From a virus: a stretch of 29,195 nt of DNA. The stretch's first letter is position 1, and each line of letters opens with the position of its first letter. Location of the stretch: IMG/VR virus record IMGVR_UViG_3300007514_000050, positions 1-29,195 of that record; one strand, given 5' to 3'. A program made the position numbers and the translations under genes. The notes beneath the pieces are model-generated. The model searched no databases, was not told where the DNA came from, and was given only the letters and a program-made list of their open reading frames with translations. This document shows, piece by piece, positions 19,569 to 27,748 of the stretch.

Positions 19569-22500
19569 TCTTTTATCTCTCCTTTAATATGTAATCCTAT
19601 AGGACCGAATGAACCTAAGATGCCATCACTAAGGGCATCACCGAGATTACCAGCCCCCTGCCAAAAATCCTGATCACCTACTATAGGTCCTAAAGTATCG
19701 CCCATACCTTTGTTTATGAAAGCATCAAGCGTAGGTCCCATCATAGATGTGCTTAAGTCACCATACTGAGCACCGCCAAACAAACTTCCCGCACCAGTAA
19801 GACCAATAACATTAGCACCTGATATGATTCCTAGTTCTCTAGCATCTGTTTGTTTGATAGCTGACTTAATTTCCTCAGCCATAAAAGCAACAGCATAAGC
19901 CGCAGCTACTGTTGCTATTACAGACAACGCCATTCCAAAGTCAGCACTACACTGCTTAGGATTTAACTTCCTTAATAATCTTTTAACTACTGTATTACCA
20001 AATACAATAGGGAATGTCTTAAGCTGTGCAACCATACTCAAGTCTGGGTTAGACATCCATAAAGGTTTGTTGGATGGGTTGGGTTGTACTACTACATCCT
20101 CCACTATCTTATGTACCCAAGGCATCATAATATCTCTTATTCTAGTTTCAGTTGTTTCTTTACCTAGAGTTTTTAGTTCCTTAGTAATTCTAGTGTTTAA
20201 GAATTTATCATTAAGTATATTTATATTAACTAATTCAGTATGAGGGTCTCTCGCAGCATTCATTATCTGCTTCCAATCACCAATAGTAAGACCTTGTTCT
20301 TTGAGTTCTTGCCTCCATCTGTTTTTATGAAGTTCACTCTTATCAGACCAGTTGTTTGCAAAGTCATTCATCTGTCTTTGACCAGCCTGTGTCGCTAGAT
20401 TTCTATTGAAGTTTGTCCACTGTGTAAGAAAAGCACCGAATGGACTTCTAAAATACCCACTCATTATTTGACTTCTATCAGTAGAAAATAACTGGTCAAG
20501 TCTCTCATTAACTTCTGGGTTAAGATTGAAGCCGAGTCTGGCTAAAGCCTTAGCTCCCTCAGAGCGCTCATTCGCTACAGTAATATCTTTATTGTGCTTA
20601 CGAACACCACGCATAGCACCCTTACGTGCAAAGTTCCAAGCCTTCGGTATTGATTTTATTGTATTAATGAATCCAGCCCTCTCGGAAGTCCATACTAATT
20701 CTGGAAGAGAAGAGAATGTGGCAAGACCAAGGTGTGTAATAGCACCTAGCGTTGTTCCGAACTTAGAGAACTTACGCCACCTCTCACCAACCTCACTTGT
20801 TGCTTTCTTATATACATTATGTGAAGCATCATACATATTCCATATGTGGTCAGCCTCGTCTTTAGTTATAGCATCTTTCTTTATGAGTGCTTGCATATGC
20901 TCAACAAGTCTTTCAGCATTCTTACCACCGAATGTACGAGCAGAGGCTATACGAGTACCAGCCCTCTGTAAATAATTTTCTAGTACCGCGCCTAAGTCTT
21001 TCTCTCTGAATTTATCTGGTAATCTTTCCCAGATTTTACTACGATATTTTTCAAAGGATTGTTTATCTAGACCTGTTCTATCTTTTGCATCTGGGTCTCT
21101 CTCCAATAAATCTTTTAAGAAACTAGAGTCAGCTATAGTTACATCTCTGCCATCAACAATCTCTCTCGCTATCTGCTCAACTTTAGCTTTCTGCTTTTTC
21201 TCAAATTTAGCCCAAGCTGTAGCGTGTTGCATACCACTAACAACTCTTCCACCCTTATCAAATCCAATGCCAAAAAATTCAGAGCTTTCCTTCAGTGCTC
21301 TTGCTCTCTCTTCTATCATCGTAGAATCAAAGAGAGCATCTATAAATCCTTGTTTATCTTTCTTTACTTCTGCTCTACTTATTGGATTATGTAGGTAATT
21401 CTTTCTATAAGCAACACCTAGACCAGCTTGCTTCTCATTCATAAGTTCGTGAGCTTTATTCAGGTCCTTTCTGAATATAACAACGGCTGCCTCAAGAGCA
21501 TCAATCTCTTTTTGTGTTAGATCAGGCTTAGATTTTCTTAGCTCTGCTATGGCTTCATCTATAGGTGTTACTGCATCCTCTGGACCAACACCCCTAAGTC
21601 TATCTCTTAGGTATTTATTGATAGCTGGGTCTAGTGTTCTTCCACCCAATCCAAACCAATGGTGTTTAGCCATTTGGTCTATGATTGCGGATGTCTCCTC
21701 AAGAAGCTCACCAGTTACTAAATCTTTTTCTTGTTGAAAACTATTACGTATCTTAGTTTCATTACTAGCACCACCAGGCGGTATAAACATTTGAAGTATA
21801 TCATTCAGCCTAGCATAGCTTTCACCATCTGTTTGTCTATTTCTTGCTTTGAGTACAGAATCTGGTGCTTTGAATGCAATAGTACGAAGTGCATCTTGAC
21901 CAAACTTAATAGTATTAAATCCAGTAGCATCCTCAATTCTTTTATTTGCTGTCTGTATTCCTAATCTTATAGGAGGAGTAAAACCTTTACCTTCTGGTAT
22001 CTGCACTAAGTCTTCAGCCTTAGTTATCTTACCAAGTTTACCTAACTGACCAGTCTGTATGGCTTGCATACCAGCTTCAGCCTTGCGCTCTTGATTCCAA
22101 TTCTTAGCAAGTCTACGAGCTGTACTTAAATCTCTATTAAATTCGTGACCGACACCGACAGCACTCGGAGCACCGACAATACCAACAGTAGGACCAGCAA
22201 CGACAGCTTCTTCAAGCATATCCTGTAGACCCTCTGATGTAAATACTTTACCAGGCTGTACGCTAGTACCCATCTGTAGTGCTTTCTGAGTAGCTTCAGT
22301 AGCCATCTCAGTACCTATCAACTGGCTCATATACTTAGAACCCTTGCCTACACTCTTAAGCAATGACTGTCTATTTGTGTTTACTAAATTCTGTAGGGAT
22401 TTTTGTGTGTATTTTAAACCACTGTGACCGAATGTCTTTGTTATCATTCGTGAGGTAGAACTCGCGCCTTTGATAGGTGCAAGTAAGTCTAGGTATGTAA

Positions 22501-22981
22501 CACCACCAGCAACTGTTGCAGCCTTGATTTTCTCAGCTCTGCTAAGTTCTCTTCCAGCCAGTTCTTCGTGTTCTTGTAGTGTGTCTGCAAAGTTAGCGTT
22601 ATAAGTTGTAGCAGCCGTTGCAAAATTAATAGTAGTACCTAATAATTTAGCTATAGGATGTGGTATTGCTTTCATTACATTACCAACAGCAAAACCAAGC
22701 ATAGGTATTACTGTATTCATAGAGTTCAGAGTAGCTTTTTCTTTCCACCACTCGAAAGGTTCTTTTGATTCAAGGAGTCTCTCTGGATGTTTTGGTTTAT
22801 ATCCAGTCATAACTTGCCTTTGCCTCTCAGCAAAAGCATCAAGAGATTCAGAGTCTAATCCAAAGATGTCACCAAAGTTCTGAGCACCTTCAGCTTGCAT
22901 CTGTTTCCACTGAGGCAATGCAGCCTTACCAGCAGACAGTCTTCTTACTCTTTCCTCATCATCAAAGAAACTATAAGCCAT
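19565..22981 (-). CDS. Large internal virion (DNA ejection) protein, probable
   Basis: At 1138 residues this is the largest protein of the window. It begins MAYSFFDDEERVRRLSAGKA, is mostly alpha-helical, and has several hydrophobic stretches: PMLGFAVGNVMKAIPHPIAK early, AATVAGGVTYLDLLAPIKGA, and FGMALSVIATVAAAYAVAFM near the C-terminus. Long helical proteins with a few membrane-prone segments in the late operon of podoviruses are ejected into the cell envelope with the DNA, like T7 gp15 and gp16 or P22 gp16. No transglycosylase motif stands out. AAGG lies before its ATG. The assignment relies on size, composition and position, not on a recognised domain. Confidence 0.72.
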   Translation of the reverse strand: MAYSFFDDEERVRRLSAGKAALPQWKQMQAEGAQNFGDIFGLDSESLDAFAERQRQVMTGYKPKHPERLLESKEPFEWWKEKATLNSMNTVIPMLGFAVGNVMKAIPHPIAKLLGTTINFATAATTYNANFADTLQEHEELAGRELSRAEKIKAATVAGGVTYLDLLAPIKGASSTSRMITKTFGHSGLKYTQKSLQNLVNTNRQSLLKSVGKGSKYMSQLIGTEMATEATQKALQMGTSVQPGKVFTSEGLQDMLEEAVVAGPTVGIVGAPSAVGVGHEFNRDLSTARRLAKNWNQERKAEAGMQAIQTGQLGKLGKITKAEDLVQIPEGKGFTPPIRLGIQTANKRIEDATGFNTIKFGQDALRTIAFKAPDSVLKARNRQTDGESYARLNDILQMFIPPGGASNETKIRNSFQQEKDLVTGELLEETSAIIDQMAKHHWFGLGGRTLDPAINKYLRDRLRGVGPEDAVTPIDEAIAELRKSKPDLTQKEIDALEAAVVIFRKDLNKAHELMNEKQAGLGVAYRKNYLHNPISRAEVKKDKQGFIDALFDSTMIEERARALKESSEFFGIGFDKGGRVVSGMQHATAWAKFEKKQKAKVEQIAREIVDGRDVTIADSSFLKDLLERDPDAKDRTGLDKQSFEKYRSKIWERLPDKFREKDLGAVLENYLQRAGTRIASARTFGGKNAERLVEHMQALIKKDAITKDEADHIWNMYDASHNVYKKATSEVGERWRKFSKFGTTLGAITHLGLATFSSLPELVWTSERAGFINTIKSIPKAWNFARKGAMRGVRKHNKDITVANERSEGAKALARLGFNLNPEVNERLDQLFSTDRSQIMSGYFRSPFGAFLTQWTNFNRNLATQAGQRQMNDFANNWSDKSELHKNRWRQELKEQGLTIGDWKQIMNAARDPHTELVNINILNDKFLNTRITKELKTLGKETTETRIRDIMMPWVHKIVEDVVVQPNPSNKPLWMSNPDLSMVAQLKTFPIVFGNTVVKRLLRKLNPKQCSADFGMALSVIATVAAAYAVAFMAEEIKSAIKQTDARELGIISGANVIGLTGAGSLFGGAQYGDLSTSMMGPTLDAFINKGMGDTLGPIVGDQDFWQGAGNLGDALSDGILGSFGPIGLHIKGEIKE

Positions 22982-22992
22982 ACCTTATCCTT

Positions 22993-24123
22993 TTATACGT
23001 CGAAGTGTTTTTCTACATAATCCATAGCCATCTCAACAACTTCTTCTTTACCAAGACCAGGATTATTAGGGTCGTTTGATATGTCTATCATCATTTCAGC
23101 AACAAGCCAAGTGTAAGTTTGCAAGTCTTCTTCACTCATTCCAGGTATGAAACCTTGAAATCTAGTTTTAACTAATTTTTCGATTTGTTTAACTAAGTCT
23201 GATGGCTTCATCTTTCCATATGCAGACTTAGCATTCGCTGCAGTCTGTGATTGTTGTAGGTCAACTAACATTTCTGCTTGTGCTCGTTCTGTATCTCTCC
23301 ACTTCTGCTCCGCTGTTACACCAGCTTTCTTAGCTTCATTGTATTCTGTCTTACTCATAGCCATATCACCAACTAAGTCAGTTAGTCTTTGAAGTCTAGT
23401 GTCATTAGGATTACCACTGAATGACTTATCCCAGTATCCTTCTTCACCCATTCTTTCCCAGAAGTTTAGACCTTCAACTCTCTCAGTCTCTGACTTAGCA
23501 TCTGCTATAGCTTTAGCTTTAGCATCTTCACTGGCTTGAAAGGCTTTCATCTTCTTTATATTAGCTTGCTCTCGCTTGGCTAACTTCATAGTTCTTGGGT
23601 CAGTACCAGGAATCATACCAGCATCATAAATATTACCGCCTATATGTCCAGCTCCTATTGCAGTTCCAGTTGCTCTCAAAGGAGAGAATTGTCTGAGTCT
23701 AGCAGAGTGAGGATTGATTGGATAGGAAGATTTCCAATTTGGTTTAGTCCATAAATATCTTGGGTCTGTATAAGCCTTATGTCCTTTAACACCGTGAGCA
23801 CCAGGAGCAATCTTTTTTAATGTTTGTCCCGCACCACTGAATTTTTTACCACCCCAAGCCATTAGTCTCTTCAGTTTGTCAGCATTCTTAAGTCCTGATA
23901 AAGCTAGACCTCCACCTCTAAGCGCAACATTAGCACCTAGTCCGACAGGTATGAGAAGAGAACCATATGTGGCAACATCCTTAGCCTTAGCGCCGAAAGA
24001 CTTATCTCGCCATCTATCGCTCTGTACATCTGAATCGTCTGGTATCCAAGTGCCTCCTCCAGCACCACAAGCACCTTGACCTATTCCAGGTTGTACTTTT
24101 CCGTTTAGAACACATTGACCCAT
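22993..24123 (-). CDS. Probable internal virion protein (376 aa)
   Basis: The protein opens with a Gly- and Cys-containing segment (MGQCVLNGKVQPGIGQGACG), which is unusual for a cytoplasmic phage protein. A hydrophobic Gly-rich stretch (YGSLLIPVGLGANVALRGGG) follows, then a long charged helical middle (REQANIKKMKAFQASEDAKA). It ends in EVVEMAMDYVEKHFDV. It lies directly upstream of the 1138-residue protein with an 11-base gap and a good AGGAG. The position and helical makeup suggest a second ejection protein; no family is recognised. Confidence 0.7.
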   Translation of the reverse strand: MGQCVLNGKVQPGIGQGACGAGGGTWIPDDSDVQSDRWRDKSFGAKAKDVATYGSLLIPVGLGANVALRGGGLALSGLKNADKLKRLMAWGGKKFSGAGQTLKKIAPGAHGVKGHKAYTDPRYLWTKPNWKSSYPINPHSARLRQFSPLRATGTAIGAGHIGGNIYDAGMIPGTDPRTMKLAKREQANIKKMKAFQASEDAKAKAIADAKSETERVEGLNFWERMGEEGYWDKSFSGNPNDTRLQRLTDLVGDMAMSKTEYNEAKKAGVTAEQKWRDTERAQAEMLVDLQQSQTAANAKSAYGKMKPSDLVKQIEKLVKTRFQGFIPGMSEEDLQTYTWLVAEMMIDISNDPNNPGLGKEEVVEMAMDYVEKHFDV

Positions 24124-24151
24124 TATCTTTCTCCTTTGTTAAATTTATTTA

Positions 24152-26296
24152 TTACCATCCACCACCTCTTAGGTAGTGATTTGCAACTATAGCATCTATA
24201 GCAGCACTACTTCCAGGGGGAGAATCATAGTGACCAGTTATACCACCAGCCATCTTATCCGCTAATATACCTATATCATTAGCACTCTCTTGTTGATTAA
24301 TTCTAGCAGATTGGCTGTGTACTAAGTCTATTAGATTATTGTTGACTACTGGTGTTGGTTCAAATATAGTTGGTTCAGCACCATAATCCATAGCTCTCGC
24401 ATTAAAAATATCTAGAGGTTCTATTTCAGTAGGGTCAAATCCAGCCTCACCATACCTCATTCTATAATAATCCTTGTTATTACTAAGAGGAACTGCTGGT
24501 GCTGGTGTTGGGTAGTCATTAATACCTAAGTATCCAGTACCAGCCATATCCTTAAGTGCCTCTTCTTTTAATGCGTTGTAAAAAATTTGTCCTTGTTCGT
24601 CTCCACCTTCTTGAAGTGATGGAGGCATAGTCATACCACTAGGCTTATTAAAAATATTGTTTAGGTCTACTACTATAGCATTTTCCATCATCTCGTTTAA
24701 TTCTTTTTGTGAATAGTTTGGTAATTTTGGAAGTTCTATTGGCACATTATCTACATATGGTTTATCAGTTGTAGTCACTAAACTTATATCGTCACCCTCT
24801 TCATAACCAGCAGGCATAGTAGGTGGGTAAACTGTATTTGATTGTACTTCATTTATTTCTGGCACAGTCCTTGGGTCTATGTATATACCCCTATATGGCT
24901 GTGTCTCTTGATTAGGATTTCTAATTATATTATTTTCCAAAAGACCACCAACCATACTGTTTGCAATTTCAAAGTTTGCTTGGTTATTAGCACCATAATT
25001 AAATGAGCCATCATCACTTGGTAGCATAGCATAAGGCTTGCCCTCAAACACTTGTTCTTCACCACCTACTTGATAGGGTACTGGTGTATACTGGGTGTCA
25101 TATGCACTAGGTCCACCACTGGGATTGAACTGTGAGAAGTTATTTGGGTTTAATGGAACACCATCATAATTAAAGTCTCCATCATCACTTGGCAGCATAT
25201 TATATGAACCACCAAACACTTGTTCATCATTAGCTATATTTCTATTGAGACCAGTATAATCAAATATACCATCATCAACTTGTTGCATATTATATATTGA
25301 AGGATACACTTGTTCATCATTAGCTATATTTCTATTGAGACCAGTGTAGTCAAATATGCCATCATCATTAGGTAGCATATTATATGAACCACCAAACACT
25401 TGTTCTTCACCACCAATAATTCCAGAAGGTAGAGTTTCCTTGACAGCATTTTGATTCATTATAGCTTCTTCAATCAGCTTATCATTAGGACCAGGGAATG
25501 TGGTACTAACTGGGTCTAAACCAAAGTAATCCAGTGTCTCTTGGTAAGTTAAATCTTTTCCGCCAGGTCCAGTTCCAGTTGTAGGAGTATTAATATTAGT
25601 ATCAGGAGTTCCAACATTAGGATTATTGTTAGTAGGTGGAACACCATCTGGCATATCTATAGGAGGTAGGCTGATAGCACCATCAGCTACGCCAGGTGCT
25701 TCTGGCTCAACAAATCCCTCACCGAATTGTCCCCAGTAATAAGGATTTGGCACATCTGTGGGTGTGCCCCATATATCATATCCAGCACCTTCAGTAGGAA
25801 GACCTTGACCATATGTATATTCTGCTAATCCACCAGGTCCAGCATAATCAAACAAAGATGATGCTTCATATGCTGAAAGATCAGGTGCATACATAGTTCC
25901 AGACGGTGTACGTTGTCTTAAATCTTGTGGTACTAATACCCCACCAGAAGTAGTACCTCCACCAACAGTAGCATCACCAGTAACACCACCAGTAGTAGCT
26001 TGTGTGGCTGTACCTCTATCTGCATCTGGGTCATAGTAAATACCACCAGGGTCGTGTATACCGCTAAGTTTGGAATTATAAGGAACATTATCCAATCCTA
26101 ATTTCCAGCCTTGTTTTATTAATTCTGGTGTGAGTTTATCGTGAGATACAACAGCACCTTTAAAGGAATCTATATAGTCTTTCTTTATCTGTTCTATTTT
26201 GATTTCTTTGACTTTATCTTCTAAATAATCTTTAGCAGAGTCAATTTTTTCTTCAAACCAATCAACACCTTTTTCAATAATATTTTCTTCTGCCAT
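24152..26296 (-). CDS. Repeat-containing virion protein, Asn/Gly/Pro-rich (714 aa)
   Basis: The N-terminal 60 residues are charged and helical (IEKGVDWFEEKIDSAKDYLE), the rest is low in Lys and rich in Asn, Gly, Pro, Asp and Tyr, as in extended virion proteins. The middle holds tandem units with the core EQV-F/Y-x4-YNM-x4-DDGIFDY-TGLNRNIAND, about 30 residues each; two are nearly identical and two are degenerate. The start shares a TAATG-type overlap with the preceding gene and lacks a strong ribosome site, so translation is probably coupled. Role in the tail or the ejectosome is inferred from the operon position. Confidence 0.72.
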   Translation of the reverse strand: MAEENIIEKGVDWFEEKIDSAKDYLEDKVKEIKIEQIKKDYIDSFKGAVVSHDKLTPELIKQGWKLGLDNVPYNSKLSGIHDPGGIYYDPDADRGTATQATTGGVTGDATVGGGTTSGGVLVPQDLRQRTPSGTMYAPDLSAYEASSLFDYAGPGGLAEYTYGQGLPTEGAGYDIWGTPTDVPNPYYWGQFGEGFVEPEAPGVADGAISLPPIDMPDGVPPTNNNPNVGTPDTNINTPTTGTGPGGKDLTYQETLDYFGLDPVSTTFPGPNDKLIEEAIMNQNAVKETLPSGIIGGEEQVFGGSYNMLPNDDGIFDYTGLNRNIANDEQVYPSIYNMQQVDDGIFDYTGLNRNIANDEQVFGGSYNMLPSDDGDFNYDGVPLNPNNFSQFNPSGGPSAYDTQYTPVPYQVGGEEQVFEGKPYAMLPSDDGSFNYGANNQANFEIANSMVGGLLENNIIRNPNQETQPYRGIYIDPRTVPEINEVQSNTVYPPTMPAGYEEGDDISLVTTTDKPYVDNVPIELPKLPNYSQKELNEMMENAIVVDLNNIFNKPSGMTMPPSLQEGGDEQGQIFYNALKEEALKDMAGTGYLGINDYPTPAPAVPLSNNKDYYRMRYGEAGFDPTEIEPLDIFNARAMDYGAEPTIFEPTPVVNNNLIDLVHSQSARINQQESANDIGILADKMAGGITGHYDSPPGSSAAIDAIVANHYLRGGGW
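25000..25408 (-). repeat. Tandem 90-bp repeats within the 714-aa gene
   Basis: Two DNA segments beginning ACACTTGTTCATCATTAGCT are exactly 90 bases apart (about 25217 and 25307) and stay nearly identical for about 60 bases. Further related units start near 25393 and about 25050. They encode the 30-residue protein units. Their DNA identity points to recent duplication or repeated recombination. Coordinates are approximate at both ends. Confidence 0.75.
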
Positions 26297-27093
26297 TATC
26301 TTAGTATGTTATAGGCTGATAAACCATAACCTAGATAATCTCCAATATTCTTTCCTGGAGCAGTTGTAGTTTGTGCGCCTGTTTGTGGAACGAGAGGACT
26401 GAACCCTACAATACCAGACTGGAATTGCTTGAGTTTGTCATAAGGTTGGTTCTGAACAAACTGATGCTGTGCTTGTGCATCTTGTATCAATGCTTGTTCT
26501 CTTGCTTGTTGTTGAGCACCAGAACTACTAAGTGCTCCATAAGGGCTAAACCCAGTATTCATAAGACCACCAGTCATACCTAATGTATTAGCTTGGTGTC
26601 CTAATCCTTGACCATATGCGTTTCCATATATCTGTGCTGCGGCTTGGTTTGCGGCATCGGCAGCTCCAGCGAGTGCGTTACCTTCTGCAATACCTTGCCT
26701 ACCACCACCATACCCACCAGACATAATAGCTCCACTTCTTATATTCGCGAGATGTGGTGTTAAACTAGCCATAGCCCTGTCAGATGCGGCTTGTGCCATT
26801 CCTGATACATAAGGATTATTAGCAACATCTAACATATCAGAACCCACACCTCTTTGGTATGCGCTCAATGCTGGGTTCATAATACTAGGAGCACCTTTAA
26901 CCGCAAAGTCTCTTATGCCTTGTTGTGCTGTCAGTTGATCAGGACTGAATCCAGCTTGTGTCTGACCACTGTAGTATTGTGGGTCATATTGATTATACAG
27001 ATTCTTTGCTTCTTCAAAACCACCTTGCATATAAGGTACGGCTACATCCCAAGGGTCTGCATTGACTGTAGTTGTATCTGGACTTTTTGACAT
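26296..27093 (-). CDS. Ala/Gln/Gly-rich probable virion protein (265 aa)
   Basis: The protein starts MSKSPDTTTVNADPWDVAVP, followed by YMQGGFEEAKNLYNQYDPQY. A long Ala- and Gln-rich helical centre with NPYVSGMAQAASDRAMASLT and a Gly-rich IMSGGYGGGRQG segment follows. This composition is common in podovirus ejection or tail-associated proteins of the P22-like portal group. AAGGAG precedes the ATG. It lies between the GNAT-like gene and the repeat protein. I cannot point to a named family. Confidence 0.7.
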   Translation of the reverse strand: MSKSPDTTTVNADPWDVAVPYMQGGFEEAKNLYNQYDPQYYSGQTQAGFSPDQLTAQQGIRDFAVKGAPSIMNPALSAYQRGVGSDMLDVANNPYVSGMAQAASDRAMASLTPHLANIRSGAIMSGGYGGGRQGIAEGNALAGAADAANQAAAQIYGNAYGQGLGHQANTLGMTGGLMNTGFSPYGALSSSGAQQQAREQALIQDAQAQHQFVQNQPYDKLKQFQSGIVGFSPLVPQTGAQTTTAPGKNIGDYLGYGLSAYNILR

Positions 27094-27500
27094 TATCTTA
27101 TCTCCTTAGCGAATAGTCGTGTTATTTCTTTATAATCTAAATCTTTGAGTACCTTTCCCCAACCTTTTCTCCCGAACAATTCTACGTACTCACAGTTGTG
27201 TTCTTTTCCAAATGCGTTTAAGAGTGTATCCGCCTCATCTCTCCATTTGTAAAACTCCTTGCCACCTAGTAAGATGACACAGAGCAAATTCTTTTGTGGA
27301 TATTTTGCTATCTTTGTAATGAAAGCACCTTGTACTTCCTTGTCAAATTTTACCCAAAGTTGCATATCTCTTGATATACAGGCATCCTTTATATCACCTA
27401 TACTATACTCCCCTAAACCATATTCAAGAGCTGTATCCAAATATTCTTCAACGAGATGCCACCAGACTTCTACGTTCTCTCCCCTTATCCCTTCAATCAA
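27093..27500 (-). CDS. GNAT-like phage protein, TTG start (135 aa)
   Basis: The start is TTG at 27500, in a TTGA overlap with the preceding stop and with GGAG six bases upstream. The segment MQLWVKFDKEVQGAFITKIA and then KNLLCVILLGGKEFYKWRDE, followed by ELFGRKGWGKVLKDLDY, is the layout of a phage protein group with a GNAT acetyltransferase fold, found in late operons near tail genes. T7 gp13 has a comparable size and position. Whether it acetylates anything is unknown; catalytic acetyl-CoA loop residues (Q/R-x-x-G-x-G/A) are not clear. Confidence 0.7.
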   Translation of the reverse strand: MIEGIRGENVEVWWHLVEEYLDTALEYGLGEYSIGDIKDACISRDMQLWVKFDKEVQGAFITKIAKYPQKNLLCVILLGGKEFYKWRDEADTLLNAFGKEHNCEYVELFGRKGWGKVLKDLDYKEITRLFAKEIR

Positions 27501-27748
27501 AGTTTACTCCACGCTCCTGTCGATAAGTAAATATATACTCCCTCACCTGTACTGCCAGGATTCCAATTTGAACCATCTGCATATCTTATGTCACCAACTC
27601 TTGGCTTACTAGGTGCTACATTTGATACATCAAAATGTCCATCAGCAATATTATTTATAATACCAGACATCCTATCAAATTCTTGTCTTAGGTATGCTGG
27701 TATATCCTCTGTATTATCTGGAACAGGTGCTGGTGTGTAACGAATCAT
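27497..27748 (-). CDS. Small tail-associated protein (83 aa)
   Basis: The start follows AGAGGTAAAGGTG and overlaps the upstream stop by ATGA. The first part, PDNTEDIPAYLRQEFDRMSG, is helical. The second part, GDIRYADGSNWNPGSTGEGV, is a beta-type Gly/Asn motif that phages often use in tail or fibre proteins to begin a parameter-like strand domain. It probably belongs to the tail. No further family can be named. Confidence 0.7.
   Translation of the reverse strand: MIRYTPAPVPDNTEDIPAYLRQEFDRMSGIINNIADGHFDVSNVAPSKPRVGDIRYADGSNWNPGSTGEGVYIYLSTGAWSKL

Noticed and set aside
25000-25408. 90-bp repeats as a CRISPR array
   Set aside because: The repeats are in frame within a coding gene and are contiguous protein repeats, not short repeats with unique spacers.
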